A stretch of 64,000 nucleotides of DNA from an uncultured Acidobacteriota bacterium (GTDB lineage: Bacteria; Acidobacteriota; JAAYUB01): contig CALAMB010000485.1 of assembly GCA_937925645.1 (NCBI GenBank), positions 1 to 64,000 on the forward strand. Direction: 5' to 3'. The notes beneath the pieces are model-generated. The model made no database searches. It was not told where the DNA came from and saw only the letters and a list, made by a program, of their open reading frames with translations. A program made the position numbers and the translations under genes. Positions 1 to 8,768 of this stretch are shown here, one piece after another; the stretch's first letter is position 1, and the number at the start of each line of letters is the position of its first letter.

Positions 1-343
1 GGTTGCGGTCCAGGCAGGTCTGGTACGGATAGACATTCTTGATGGGGCGCCCGAGACCAAGCCCGAATTCCGCCCAGACCAGGCGGAAACCGTTGCAGGC
101 GTGGATGATGATCGCGAGGAAGAGGAAGTATTCGCCGATCTGCAGGGGCCGCACCGCATCCATGGCGCCGGCCCAGGCCGCCTCACCGGCGTTTTTCTGA
201 GCCGTCACGTAGAGGTGGATCAGCAGGTACAGGATGATTCCCAACCCGGTGACCCGCTGCAAGGTGTACGCGTATCGCTGGAGGCTATACCGCCCGGCAT
301 AGACCCAGCCCTTGATCCCCAGATCGTTGTCCTTTGCTGCCAT
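1..343 (-). CDS. sdhC: Succinate dehydrogenase/fumarate reductase cytochrome b subunit (partial)
   Basis: Membrane anchor of complex II or fumarate reductase, carrying electrons between the flavoprotein/iron-sulfur dimer and the quinone pool. Only the first ~114 residues are here; the gene leaves the window at base 1. The ATG at 343 follows a strong AGGAGG. The N-terminal part reads MAAKDNDLGIKGWVYAGRYS, then QRVTGLGIILYLLIHLYVTA, a first membrane helix with the Arg/His pattern of SdhC-type cytochrome b, and a second helix around YFLFLAIIIHACNGFRLVW with another candidate haem-ligand His. It lies 9 bp downstream of the flavoprotein gene on the same strand, so the two are cotranscribed. The iron-sulfur subunit is not visible and may lie beyond the edge. 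Whether the enzyme runs as a dehydrogenase or a fumarate reductase cannot be told from this fragment. Confidence 0.85.
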   Translation of the reverse strand, partial: MAAKDNDLGIKGWVYAGRYSLQRYAYTLQRVTGLGIILYLLIHLYVTAQKNAGEAAWAGAMDAVRPLQIGEYFLFLAIIIHACNGFRLVWAEFGLGLGRPIKNVYPYQTCLDRN

Positions 344-352
344 GGTCGCCTC

Positions 353-2071
353 CTAGTATTTCCGCTCCACCGGTTTCCAGTGGGTGATGGTGACCGGGAT
401 GTAATCCAGGCGCATGCCATCGCCGTCCTGGTAAACCATGGTGTGCTTCAGGAAATTCACGTCATCCCGCGTCGCGAAGTCACGCCGGGCGTGGCCGCCC
501 CGCGACTCCTGGCGCGCCAGCGCGCCAAGCACGGCGGCCTCGGCGCAGATCAGCAGGTACTCCATCTCCAATGCCGTCAGGAGGTCGGTGTTGTACACGC
601 GCTGTTTGTCGGCGACGCCCGATCGGGCGAAACGGGCCTTGAGCTCGGCGATGCCTTCCTTGGCCTTCTGGATCGACTCGCCGGTGCGGAACACGCCCAT
701 GTTCAGGTCCATCAGGTTCCGCAGGTCGTCCCGGATGGCATACAGGTTTTCCTCGCCGCTGCGGCCGAGGAGGTCGACGAACACGCGTTTCTCCTCTTCG
801 GCGACCCTGGCCGGGTTCAGTTCCGCGAAGACGGCTTCCTTGGCGCAGTAGGCCGCGGCCTGCGTCCCGGTGATTTTGCCCCAGACCAGGCACTCGGCCG
901 TCGAGTTGGAGCCGAGCCGGTTCGCGCCGTGCATGCTCACGCAGGCGGCTTCGCCCGCCGACCAGATGCCGGGGACCGGGGTGGCGCCGTCGATGTCGGT
1001 GTGAATGCCCCCCATGGAGTAATGCGCCACCGGACGGATGGGAATGGGCGCGTCCGTCGGGTCGATGCCGATGAACTTCATGCAGATTTCACGGATCAGC
1101 GGCAGGCGGTCCTTGATCCGCTCGGCGCCGAGGTGGCGCAGATCCAGATGGATGAAATCCAATCCGCGGGGGCCCTGATAGCCCTTGCCGGCCTCCAGCT
1201 CCTTGATGATGGAGCGCGACACCAGGTCGCGCGGCGCCAGTTCCATCTTCTCGGGCGCGTACCGTTTCAGAAACCGCTCGCCCTCGCTGTTCACCAGGTA
1301 GCCGCCTTCGCCCCGACAGGCCTCGGTCATCAGGATGCCCGAGGGGATCAGACCGGTGGGATGGAACTGGAGAAACTCCAGGTCTTTCAGCGGCAGGCCG
1401 GCCTTGAAGGCCAGCGCCATGCCGTCGCCCGTGACGGTGTGGGCATACGTCGTGAACCCGAACATCCGGCCGGTGCCGCCGGTGGCGATGATCAGGGCCT
1501 TGCCCTGAAAGGCCAGCAGTTCGCCGGTGGTCATGTCGATCGCCGTCAATCCGGCGAACCGGTCATCCGCCGTCTGGATCGAGGTGACGAACGTCTCGTC
1601 GTACCGGCTGAAGTTGTTATATTTCAACAGCGTGTCATAGAGGGTCTGCATCTCGAAGAAGCCGGTCTTGTCCGCCGCGTACACTGCCCGGTTGAAGGAG
1701 TGCCCGCCGAACGGCCGCTGGGCGATCCGGCCGTCGGGGCGCCGGGACCAGGGGATGCCCCACTTGTCCAGCAGCTGGATCTCGGCCGGCATCATCTCCA
1801 CGAAGCGGAAGACCGCGTCCTGGTCGGCCAGGAAATCCGAACCCTTGACCGTGTCCCACGCATGAAGCTCCAGGGAGTCCCCTTCCTCCGGCCGAATCAC
1901 GGCGGCCGTGCCGCCTTCGGCGGCCACGGAGTGGGAACGCATCAACTGCACCTTGGAGATCAGGCCGATGTTCAGCCGTCCCTGAGTGACGATGGACGCC
2001 TCCAGCGCCGCTCGAAGTCCGGCCAGGCCCGAACCCAGGATCAGCAGATCATGACGAATGGTTCTAGCCAT
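353..2071 (-). CDS. sdhA: Succinate dehydrogenase/fumarate reductase flavoprotein subunit
   Basis: FAD-containing catalytic subunit interconverting succinate and fumarate on the cytoplasmic face of the membrane; 572 aa, normal length. The N-terminus has the FAD-binding motif ([18 protein letters not shown]). [15 protein letters not shown] holds the His that normally binds FAD covalently. The substrate/proton-transfer region [10 protein letters not shown]...[11 protein letters not shown] and the late motif [13 protein letters not shown]...GANRLGSNS are intact. The ATG at 2071 has GGAAGG upstream. It is the first gene of the minus-strand operon, followed after 9 bp by the cytochrome b gene. A good sigma70 promoter lies at 2103-2131. 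An order of flavoprotein before cytochrome b is less common than C-A-B. Confidence 0.95.
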   Translation of the reverse strand: MARTIRHDLLILGSGLAGLRAALEASIVTQGRLNIGLISKVQLMRSHSVAAEGGTAAVIRPEEGDSLELHAWDTVKGSDFLADQDAVFRFVEMMPAEIQLLDKWGIPWSRRPDGRIAQRPFGGHSFNRAVYAADKTGFFEMQTLYDTLLKYNNFSRYDETFVTSIQTADDRFAGLTAIDMTTGELLAFQGKALIIATGGTGRMFGFTTYAHTVTGDGMALAFKAGLPLKDLEFLQFHPTGLIPSGILMTEACRGEGGYLVNSEGERFLKRYAPEKMELAPRDLVSRSIIKELEAGKGYQGPRGLDFIHLDLRHLGAERIKDRLPLIREICMKFIGIDPTDAPIPIRPVAHYSMGGIHTDIDGATPVPGIWSAGEAACVSMHGANRLGSNSTAECLVWGKITGTQAAAYCAKEAVFAELNPARVAEEEKRVFVDLLGRSGEENLYAIRDDLRNLMDLNMGVFRTGESIQKAKEGIAELKARFARSGVADKQRVYNTDLLTALEMEYLLICAEAAVLGALARQESRGGHARRDFATRDDVNFLKHTMVYQDGDGMRLDYIPVTITHWKPVERKY

Positions 2072-2102
2072 CGCGCGCCTTCCTGTTTTGGGATTTTGTC
2101 AA

Positions 2103-2131
2103 ATCTTAAGTTGGCTGCCGGCGCAAGTCAA
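2103..2131 (-). promoter_or_regulatory. Sigma70-type promoter for sdhA-sdhC
   Basis: On the minus strand, TTGACT (2131-2126) and TAAGAT (2108-2103) are separated by exactly 17 nt, about 32 bp upstream of the sdhA start. Seen by eye only. Confidence 0.55.
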
Positions 2132-2186
2132 GGTCTCCCTTTTCCGCCCGCTGAAAAAAAACAATGCGCGCCGCCGGTTGAGCGGC

Positions 2187-2192
2187 TATAAT
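2187..2192 (+). promoter_or_regulatory. Perfect -10 box upstream of the 2238 gene
   Basis: TATAAT lies 46 bp upstream of the ATG at 2238 and is divergent from the sdhA promoter. I see no good -35 at 16-18 nt, so this may be an activator-dependent or weak promoter. Confidence 0.45.
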
Positions 2193-2237
2193 CGGGCCAC
2201 CGTATTCCGGCTGGACACCGAGGGGCCATCCGACGCT

Positions 2238-2828
2238 ATGGCGACGCTGGACGAAGAATTGGCGGAACTGGAAAAGCGGATCCGCCAGCTGAAAATCGAG
2301 TATGACATCTTCCTCATCGGCGGGAAGAAAACGCCGCCCCGCAATCTCCAAAGCTCGGTGGATACGATGATCCAGCGCCTGCTCGAAGACAAGCGGTTTG
2401 CGTTCGCCCAAAAATTCAAGTTCCAGACCCTGGTCGCCCGCTACAGCAGCTACCGCGAGCTCTGGCGAAAGAAGGGCCAGGAACGCGAGGAGAAGGGCAT
2501 CCTGCGCAGCGAGGAGGAGCTCCAGGCAATGATCGAGCACGGGCTCACCCGGCCGCTTGAAACCGGCCCGCCCGACAAATTCGTGCTCGTCACCGACAAC
2601 CCCGCCGCCGAGCCCCAACGGCTGCAGGACATGTTCGATTTCCTGAATGAGGCCCATCGCCGGCTCGGCGACAATCCGCCGAATATGGATTTTGACAAGT
2701 TCCGGAAGCTGATCGAAACCCGGACCGACGAGATTCGAAAAAAATACAAGTGCCGGTACGTGGAGTTTTCCGTATCCGTGGACAGCGACGAAAACAAGGT
2801 GAAGTTTGCGGCCAAACTGAAAAAATAG
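2238..2828 (+). CDS. Coiled-coil protein of unknown function (possible MXAN_5187 C-terminal-domain family)
   Basis: A 196-residue, soluble, highly charged protein with no signal peptide or membrane segment. Residues 3-25 (EELAELEKRIRQLKIEYDIF) are predicted coiled coil, followed by LIGGKKTPPRNLQ, a helical region rich in Lys/Arg/Glu, and a C-terminal stretch RTDEIRKKYKCRYVEFSVSV. The pattern 'E-Y-D-x-F-L-x-G...TPP' recalls the C-terminal domain named after Myxococcus MXAN_5187, found in myxobacteria and acidobacteria; this is recollection and not a search result. I chose ATG 2238 because the open frame further upstream runs through the promoter region and has no recognisable ribosome site. 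It stands alone between the divergent sdh operon and a secreted protein. Function unknown. Confidence 0.75.
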   Translation: MATLDEELAELEKRIRQLKIEYDIFLIGGKKTPPRNLQSSVDTMIQRLLEDKRFAFAQKFKFQTLVARYSSYRELWRKKGQEREEKGILRSEEELQAMIEHGLTRPLETGPPDKFVLVTDNPAAEPQRLQDMFDFLNEAHRRLGDNPPNMDFDKFRKLIETRTDEIRKKYKCRYVEFSVSVDSDENKVKFAAKLKK

Positions 2829-2887
2829 GCCGGTTGCGCCGGATTGAACGGCAACCCGGCCATCCCGTCCGGCATCAATTCCATGCT

Positions 2888-2914
2888 TTGCAGCGGATAT
2901 TTTTGTGCTAACAT
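2888..2914 (+). promoter_or_regulatory. Possible extended -10 promoter for the secreted repeat protein
   Basis: TGCTAACAT (2906-2914) fits an extended -10 (TGnTAnnAT), with TTGCAG at 2888 as a poor, closely spaced -35. It lies 42 bp upstream of the ATG at 2957 in a local AT-rich patch. Confidence 0.35.
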
Positions 2915-2956
2915 GCTTTTGCCATTTTTTGATCGATGAGGATTGAGGGTATCACC

Positions 2957-4882
2957 ATGAAAAAACTTGCACTGATCCTGACTCTGTGTGCCGCCCTTGG
3001 CGCCGGAGTGGCGGCTCAGGGCGGGCCGTTTTCCGGCAACGCCCAGGTCTACCTCCAGCTCACCCCGGCGACGCCCGCCATCAACAGCACCTTCGAGGTG
3101 GACGTGTTTGTCGACCTGACCGGCATCACCGGCTCAGGGTCCACCGCGGCGGCGCTGGGCGGATTCGCCATTCCCGTCGCCTTCGACAATGCCCGGTTGA
3201 CTCTGACCGCTGTCGAAGCGGGCGCCGGCGGCGCCTTCACTCCAGGCGATCTGGTCTTCACCGACCTGCCCCGCGCCAACGCTCGCGGGTTCGTCACCGT
3301 GGTGAATACCCAGACAGCGTCGGGCACGCCCACCGGCATCGTCCACGTGGCCACCCTGACCTTCCAGACGGGCCCCCAGGGGGGCCGGGTGCTGTTCAAC
3401 GTCAATTCCGCCCGCACCATCCACGAAGGATCGCTGGCCTCGACCTACACCGCCGCCAACGGCGGGCCGGATGAGATCCCCTACGACGACGAGTCCGCCA
3501 CGGTCACCATCGCCGCCGGCGGCACCCCTTACAGCATCTATTATCCCGTCTTCATCTCCGAAGACGTCGACTTTATGGGCGTGACCGTGGTCAACGAGGG
3601 CGCCGCCACCGAGACGCTCAACTTCCGGGCTTACAATCCCGCCGGCCAACTCATCGCCCTGGCCGGGATGACCAATCCCGATGTGAGCGACTACCCCCTG
3701 CCGCCGCTGCAGCAGTATGTCCGGATGAGCCACAACCTGTTCGGCAGCGACGCGCCGCTGGACATCGAGCACGGCTGGATCGAGGTGACCGCCAACGAGC
3801 ACAACCTGAGCGGCTTCTTCCTGATCGGCCACTTCGAGGGCGCGGACATCACCCAGATGGACGGCGCCGAAGTGGGCCATCAGGTCGCCTCCCGGGTGAT
3901 CTTCCCGGTTCTGGGTAAGGATGCCGCGCGTGACACCGACCTGTACGCAATCAATCCCGGCACGACGGCCGCCGCCGGCAACCTGCTGGTGAAAGACAAT
4001 CTCGGCAACACCGTTGAGACCATTCCCGTCAACATCCCGCCGCACGGCGTGTACGAGGGCACCTTCACCGCGAACACCCTGGATCGCTACTTCGATCTCA
4101 CCTTGACCTCCGGCGAAGTGCTCGGCTTCCAGTTCTTCGGCAACGCCACCGCCCTGTCCGGTCTCAACGCTCAGGCAGCGGCGGACACGACAGCCAACAT
4201 TCTGTACGACGCTCACTTCGCCTCCGGCAATTACGGGATCCGCTATTTCACCGAAATCAACGTGATCAACGCATCCGCCCAGGTGGCCAACCTCACCTTC
4301 CACCTGATCAATGATGCGGGCAGCGAGATCGTCACTCCCGTCGCCCGCACGCTCAATCCCGGCGCCCAGCTCCGGGTGATGGGGCACACCCTGTTCGGCT
4401 TGCCGGACCCGCTGACCGCGGCGGATGGTGTGAGCGGATCGGTCATGATCGAGAGCGACCAGGGCGTGGTCGGATCCATCACCTTCGGTGACGCGCAGAA
4501 CGGCCTCTTCATGGCCAGTTTGCCGCTGCTGTCCACCTCCAGCGCCAAGCGTGAAATCTATCTGGACCACGTGGCGATCGGTCTGATCGGCACAGTCAAC
4601 TACTGGACCGGCATCGCGCTGGTCAATCCCAGCCGGACGCGCACCGCCTCCATCAACCTCCAGCTGTACGATCAGAACGGCAACCTGACGGCTCAAACCG
4701 CCACGCCGGTCCAACTGGGTCCCGGTCAGCGCACGTCGCGCATGCTGCCCGACTTCTTCCCGGGATTCAGTGGCAGCCAGTTCGGCGGCTTTGTCCGGCT
4801 GACCTCGGACGTCGAGGTTTACTCCTTCATGCTCTTCGGCGACGTCAGCCTGAACTTCCTCGCGGCGGTGCCGGTCCGTTAA
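2957..4882 (+). CDS. Secreted protein with cohesin-like domain and four beta-sandwich repeats
   Basis: A 641-residue exported protein. It starts MKKLALILTLCAALGAGVAA, a clear signal peptide ending near Ala-Gln. Residues ~25-180 look like a cohesin/CBM-type beta domain (alternating hydrophobic strands with FAIPVAFDNARLTLT and VHVATLTF). Four related ~100-residue units follow, starting near residues 191, 312, 413 and 531; each has an aromatic 'YxPVF' or equivalent opening, a strand such as DLYAINPG or EINVINAS, then a 'xYNPAGQL/LYDQNGNL' turn. There is no membrane anchor or sorting signal. It could be a surface or extracellular binding protein and, in a diderm with a T2SS nearby, a secretion substrate; this is inference. 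A strong terminator follows, so it is monocistronic. The MKK start is preferred over an in-frame ATG 7 codons upstream because it gives a canonical signal peptide. Confidence 0.8.
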   Translation: MKKLALILTLCAALGAGVAAQGGPFSGNAQVYLQLTPATPAINSTFEVDVFVDLTGITGSGSTAAALGGFAIPVAFDNARLTLTAVEAGAGGAFTPGDLVFTDLPRANARGFVTVVNTQTASGTPTGIVHVATLTFQTGPQGGRVLFNVNSARTIHEGSLASTYTAANGGPDEIPYDDESATVTIAAGGTPYSIYYPVFISEDVDFMGVTVVNEGAATETLNFRAYNPAGQLIALAGMTNPDVSDYPLPPLQQYVRMSHNLFGSDAPLDIEHGWIEVTANEHNLSGFFLIGHFEGADITQMDGAEVGHQVASRVIFPVLGKDAARDTDLYAINPGTTAAAGNLLVKDNLGNTVETIPVNIPPHGVYEGTFTANTLDRYFDLTLTSGEVLGFQFFGNATALSGLNAQAAADTTANILYDAHFASGNYGIRYFTEINVINASAQVANLTFHLINDAGSEIVTPVARTLNPGAQLRVMGHTLFGLPDPLTAADGVSGSVMIESDQGVVGSITFGDAQNGLFMASLPLLSTSSAKREIYLDHVAIGLIGTVNYWTGIALVNPSRTRTASINLQLYDQNGNLTAQTATPVQLGPGQRTSRMLPDFFPGFSGSQFGGFVRLTSDVEVYSFMLFGDVSLNFLAAVPVR

Positions 4883-4910
4883 ACCGTCCGCGTGACACAC
4901 TGAGAAGCCC

Positions 4911-4944
4911 AAACCCCCTGGGGCCACCCAGGGGGTTTGTTTTA
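4911..4944 (+). terminator. Rho-independent terminator after the secreted repeat protein
   Basis: A perfect 12-bp stem (4911-4922 with 4927-4938) around a 4-nt loop, followed by GTTTTA. It ends 14 bp before the next start codon. Confidence 0.85.
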
Positions 4945-4957
4945 TCCGGCAGGCAGC

Positions 4958-6697
4958 ATGCGATCCACCCAGGAATGGACGATCTACCGGCGCAAGGGGG
5001 CGGACGACTGCCTGGTGGGGGTGGTCTATCCGGCCGCCTACACGGTGGGCATGAGCAACCTCGGTTTCCAGTGGGTGCTCCGCCGGCTGGACGACATCCC
5101 GGGTTTCTTCGGCGAGCGGTTTTTTTACACGCCCCGCGCCGCGGCACCCCGATCGCTGGAGGGCCGACGCCACCCGGGTGACTGTCACATTCTGGCGTTT
5201 TCCGTGTCCTTTGAAACCGACTACCTCGCCGTGCTGCAGTTCCTGGCAGCCGCCGGGCTGCCGCTGGAGACCGCCCGACGGGACCGCCGGCACCCGCTGG
5301 TGGTGGCCGGCGGCGCCGCGCTGCAGGTGAACCCGGAGCCGCTGGCCCCGTTCGTGGATCTTGTCGTGGCGGGTGAGGCGGAGACCGCCTGGGTCGAGCT
5401 GCTGGCGGCGTACCGGGACAGCATGGACCGCCGTGAGATGCTGGTCCGTTTGGCCGGGCGGCCGGGATTTTACATCCCGTCGTGGTGGGATATCCAGTAC
5501 GGCGACGACGGGGCGATCGTGCGACAGGAGCGGACCGCCGCGGCGCCATCCAACGCCGAACCGGTGGTCCGCCTGCCGGTGCTGACCGCCGCGGATCTGG
5601 CCGCACTGGAGCCGCCGTTCACCAACGTGCTGAGCACGGGCACCGAGTTCGCCCGGTCCCTGCTCGTGGAGGTCGCCCGCGGCTGCCCCACCGGCTGCCG
5701 GTACTGCTGGGCCGGTTACCGGTACCGGCCGGTGCGGCACTTCACCGAAAGCCGGATCCTCGAGATTGCCGATGCCGCCCGCGACCACACGGATAAGATC
5801 GGTCTCGTCTCGACGGCCGTCGGCCTCTATCCGGACCTGGCCGGACTCATGGCCGCGCTGCGCGGCCGGGGCTATCGTATCGGCCTGTCGTCGCTGCGGC
5901 TGGCGGACCTCTCGCCGGAGTTGCTGCAGGCGCTGGCCGATGGCGGCGAGGACACCGTCACGCTGGCGCCGGAAACGGGCCGCGACTCCACGCGCGCCCG
6001 GCTCAACAAGCCGTTCACCAACGAGCAGGTCCTGGACGGCTGTCGCATGGCCCGGGCGGCGGGGATCCGCCGGGTGCGCCTCTATTTCATGGCCGGCCTC
6101 CCCGGCGAGGAACCGGGAGAAGCGGAAGCGGCCGCCGAGCTGGCCGAAGCAGCCGGCCGGGCCCTGGCCGGACGCGCCGGGGACGGGCGGTTGCCGGTGA
6201 CCGTGTCGCTTTCCCCGTTCGTGCCCAAACCCAACACGCCGTTCCAATACGCGGCGATGCATCCCCTCCCCGAGCTGCGGGCGACGCTGCGCCGGTATGC
6301 CGCGGCGATTCACCGGCGGGGTGTCGACGCGCAGATCGGCTCCGCCCGCGACGCCCACCTCCAGTGGCGCCTGGCCACCGGCAGCCGAGTGACGGGAAAA
6401 CTGCTGCAGGCCGTGGTGGAAGGAAGGGCCGAGCCGGCCGATTTGATCGACGAGCGCAGCCCGTTCACCGCGCGCCCCTTCATCGCTGCGCCGGACCGGC
6501 GTCCGCCGTGGGCGGTGACCACGTGGGGCTTGTCGGAGGACTGTCTCGCCGAAGAGTGGCGGCGGTTCCTGTCAGGCGACCTCACGCCGCCCTGCTCCGG
6601 CCTTCCTGACTGCATTCGCTGCGGGATCTGCGAAAATCCGGATCCATCATGCGGGGATTCCCCGCGCCGGCCCGCCGATCCCGAGCCGACTCGGTGA
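4958..6697 (+). CDS. Radical SAM protein, B12-binding-like N-terminus (TIGR03960-like)
   Basis: A 579-residue radical SAM enzyme of unknown substrate. The N-terminal ~190 residues form a Rossmann/B12-binding-like domain (VGVVYPAAYTVGMSNLGFQW, then HILAFSVSFETDYL and LVVAGEAE). The radical SAM core opens with ARGCPTGCRYCWAGYRYRPV, a C-x3-C-x2-C cluster motif, and includes TLAPETGRDSTRARLNKPF and LYFMAGLPGEE. The C-terminus carries a second Cys group, CSGLPDCIRCGIC, which may bind metal or an extra cluster. The motif wording matches the uncharacterised 'radical SAM fused' family often joined or adjacent to a DUF2344 protein; no DUF2344 part is seen here. I chose ATG 4958 because an upstream TTG would lie inside the terminator hairpin. 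It converges on queE. Confidence 0.85.
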   Translation: MRSTQEWTIYRRKGADDCLVGVVYPAAYTVGMSNLGFQWVLRRLDDIPGFFGERFFYTPRAAAPRSLEGRRHPGDCHILAFSVSFETDYLAVLQFLAAAGLPLETARRDRRHPLVVAGGAALQVNPEPLAPFVDLVVAGEAETAWVELLAAYRDSMDRREMLVRLAGRPGFYIPSWWDIQYGDDGAIVRQERTAAAPSNAEPVVRLPVLTAADLAALEPPFTNVLSTGTEFARSLLVEVARGCPTGCRYCWAGYRYRPVRHFTESRILEIADAARDHTDKIGLVSTAVGLYPDLAGLMAALRGRGYRIGLSSLRLADLSPELLQALADGGEDTVTLAPETGRDSTRARLNKPFTNEQVLDGCRMARAAGIRRVRLYFMAGLPGEEPGEAEAAAELAEAAGRALAGRAGDGRLPVTVSLSPFVPKPNTPFQYAAMHPLPELRATLRRYAAAIHRRGVDAQIGSARDAHLQWRLATGSRVTGKLLQAVVEGRAEPADLIDERSPFTARPFIAAPDRRPPWAVTTWGLSEDCLAEEWRRFLSGDLTPPCSGLPDCIRCGICENPDPSCGDSPRRPADPEPTR

Positions 6698-6758
6698 GCG
6701 CCCGGACTCTCGAACACATTTCACCCGAAAGCAAAACTTCCCCTCACTCACGTCCTGC

Positions 6759-6779
6759 TGTTCACTGTTCACCGTTCAC
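6759..6779. repeat. Three tandem 7-bp repeats
   Basis: TGTTCAC, TGTTCAC and CGTTCAC lie end to end in the 91-bp convergent gap between the radical SAM gene and queE. No hairpin terminator is visible in this gap. Confidence 0.6.
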
Positions 6780-6788
6780 GGCCGACTT

Positions 6789-7415
6789 CTAAGGCAACCC
6801 CAGATGCTTGTGGAGCTGGATCTGGAGCCGGACCGGCAGCCGGTCGGCCAGAATCCAGCGGGCCAGGTCCGCCGGCGGGAGACCCGGGGTCGCGGGCGCG
6901 AACAGCACGTCCACGCCGGGCGGCAGCGGACGGGTCAAGACAAACTCCCGCGCCCATTCGTAGTCCGCGCGGTCGGTCAGAACAAATTTCACCTGGTCCG
7001 GCGGCCGCAGCAGGTCCAGATTCTCCGCCCGCATGCTGTGGACCATTCCGGATCCGGGCGTCTTGACGTCCATGACCCGGACGACGCGGCCGTCCACCGC
7101 GTCCAGCGGCAACGTGCCGTTGGTCTCCAGCAGCACGCGGCGGCCGTCCGCCAGCAACCGGCGGCACAGTTCGGGCACACCATCCTGAAGCAGCGGTTCG
7201 CCGCCCGTCACTTCCACCAGCGGACAGCCGTAGGCGGCGACCGCCGTGACCACGGCATCCACGGACATCTCCCGGCCGCCCGCGCGGGCGGCGGGCGTGT
7301 CGCAGTAGCGGCAGTCCAGGTTGCACCCGGCGAGACGGATGAAGACGCACGGGCAGCCGGCGAACGTGGATTCCCCCTGGATGCTGTAAAAAATTTCCAC
7401 GACGGCCAGCGGCAC
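6789..7415 (-). CDS. queE: 7-carboxy-7-deazaguanine synthase (QueE)
   Basis: Radical SAM enzyme that rearranges 6-carboxytetrahydropterin to 7-carboxy-7-deazaguanine, the ring-contraction step of queuosine/preQ0 synthesis. The 208-aa product has the early EIFYSIQGESTFAG signature, the cluster motif CNLDCRYC (C-x3-C-x2-C), VTGGEPLLQ for SAM binding, LLETNGT, and DVKTPGSG. I chose GTG 7415 because GGGAGGA sits just upstream and the protein then begins VPLAVVEIF as in the family; the open frame continues upstream only because it runs through the tRNA-Ser. It lies downstream of the tRNA terminator. No other queuosine gene is in the window. Confidence 0.93.
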   Translation of the reverse strand: MPLAVVEIFYSIQGESTFAGCPCVFIRLAGCNLDCRYCDTPAARAGGREMSVDAVVTAVAAYGCPLVEVTGGEPLLQDGVPELCRRLLADGRRVLLETNGTLPLDAVDGRVVRVMDVKTPGSGMVHSMRAENLDLLRPPDQVKFVLTDRADYEWAREFVLTRPLPPGVDVLFAPATPGLPPADLARWILADRLPVRLQIQLHKHLGLP

Positions 7416-7443
7416 CGCATCCTCCCGAACCGGCGGGTCGGAC

Positions 7444-7469
7444 AAAAAAAGGCCTGCGTGACGCAGGCC
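7444..7469 (-). terminator. Rho-independent terminator of tRNA-Ser
   Basis: On the minus strand an 8-9 bp GC-rich stem (7469-7462 with 7458-7451) with a 3-nt loop is followed by seven Ts (7450-7444), 8 bp after the CCA end of the tRNA. It separates the tRNA from queE. Confidence 0.8.
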
Positions 7470-7476
7470 GTTTATC

Positions 7477-7569
<93 letters not shown>

Positions 7570-7594
7570 TGGAAAGATCGCTTCCGGGCTCCCC

Positions 7595-7623
7595 CTTATA
7601 GCACAACCCCCGGGCCGCTTCAA
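7595..7623 (-). promoter_or_regulatory. tRNA-Ser promoter
   Basis: On the minus strand TTGAAG (7623-7618), 17 nt, then TATAAG (7600-7595) preceded by TGC, an extended -10. It ends 25 bp before the tRNA 5' end. Confidence 0.65.
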
Positions 7624-7676
7624 CCGAAAACACGGTCGGACGCGGAGCGGGAACGGCCGCAGCCGCGACGCGCCCG

Positions 7677-8768
7677 TCAGCGCTCCGCCTCGCCGCCGGC
7701 CGGCGGCTCGATGATCTCGTGGCGGTTGTTCCGACGGGCGGGCGTGAAGCCGGCGTCGTGGATGAGGCGGCGGAGTTCCGCCTCGTTCGTGCGGTTGACG
7801 ATGCCCGTGGCGGCCACGACATTTTCCTCCAGCATCACCGAGCCGATGTCGTTGGCCCCGAACGCCAGCGCCACTTGGCCGATCTTCAGTCCCTGCGTCA
7901 CCCACGACGACTGCACCGACAGGAAGTTGTCCAGGTAGATCCGGCTCAGGGAGAGAAAGCGCAGGTACTCGACGGCCGTGGCCTCCGGCCCGCCCTCGCC
8001 CCCCAGGTCCGTCCGAGCGCTCTGAAACGTCCACGGGATGAACGCGACGAACCCGCCGGTCCGGTCCTGCAGCCGCCGCAGCGACTCCAGATGGTTCAGG
8101 CGGCTGGCCAGGTTCTCGCCGCAGCCGAACATCATGGTGGCGGTGGTGCGGAGCCCCAGGCCGTGGGCGGTCTCCATGACGAGGAGCCACTCGGCGGCGG
8201 TGCACTTGCGCGGACTGATGCGGCCGCGCACGGCGTCGTCGAGGATTTCGGCGCCGCCGCCCGGCAGTGAGCCCAGACCGGCGGCCATGAGCCGGCTCAG
8301 GCACTCCTTCAGGGTGATGCCCGAGACGGCCGCGATGTGAACGATCTCCGGCGGGGAGAAACAGTGCAGGTCGACGGCGTAGCGCTCGCGGATGCCGTGG
8401 AGCAGCGTCTCGAAGAAGCGGATGTCGAGACTGGGATGCAGTCCGCCCTGCATGAGGATGCCCGTCCCGCCTACGGCGAGCGTCTCCTCGATCTTCCGGT
8501 GGATGACCGCCGGTTCCAGAACGTAGGCGTCCGCCGCGTCGGGGTCGCGGTAGAACGCGCAGAACCGGCATTTCGAGGAACAGACGTTGGTGTAGTTGAT
8601 GTTCCGGTCCACCACGTAGGTGACGGGCCGGTCGCCCAGCAGCCGCCGGCGCGTGCAGTCGGCCAGGTAACCCAGCTCGTGCAGGGACGCTCCTTCCGCC
8701 AGCCGGACGGCATCCGCGCGGCCGAGACGCTCCCCGCGCTCGATGCGGACGAACACGTCAGTCAGCAT
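7677..8768 (-). CDS. mqnC: Cyclic dehypoxanthine futalosine synthase (MqnC)
   Basis: Radical SAM enzyme that cyclises dehypoxanthine futalosine in the futalosine route to menaquinone. The 363-aa product has the cluster motif CSSKCRFCAF (C-x3-C-x2-C), preceded by NINYTNVC, and GGTGILMQGGLHP, typical of MqnC/MqnE; the central LHCFSPPEI and GLGSLPGGGAEIL follow the family pattern. The start at 8768 overlaps the end of mqnA by 11 bp, so translation is coupled. MqnC rather than MqnE is supported by 'LMQGGLHPSLDIRFFE' and the PGGGAEIL segment. mqnB, mqnD and mqnE are not in the window. Confidence 0.93.
   Translation of the reverse strand: MLTDVFVRIERGERLGRADAVRLAEGASLHELGYLADCTRRRLLGDRPVTYVVDRNINYTNVCSSKCRFCAFYRDPDAADAYVLEPAVIHRKIEETLAVGGTGILMQGGLHPSLDIRFFETLLHGIRERYAVDLHCFSPPEIVHIAAVSGITLKECLSRLMAAGLGSLPGGGAEILDDAVRGRISPRKCTAAEWLLVMETAHGLGLRTTATMMFGCGENLASRLNHLESLRRLQDRTGGFVAFIPWTFQSARTDLGGEGGPEATAVEYLRFLSLSRIYLDNFLSVQSSWVTQGLKIGQVALAFGANDIGSVMLEENVVAATGIVNRTNEAELRRLIHDAGFTPARRNNRHEIIEPPAGGEAER

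Noticed and set aside
101..2191. 696-codon open frame on the plus strand
   Set aside because: Antisense to sdhA/sdhC, which are certain; no start signal or domain.
3134..6358. 1,074-codon open frame on the minus strand
   Set aside because: It lies opposite the secreted repeat protein and the radical SAM gene, both with clear motifs; composition is that of a GC-rich antisense frame and no domain is recognisable.
6759..6779. Possible CRISPR-like repeat
   Set aside because: Three contiguous 7-bp units with no spacers; too short for an array.
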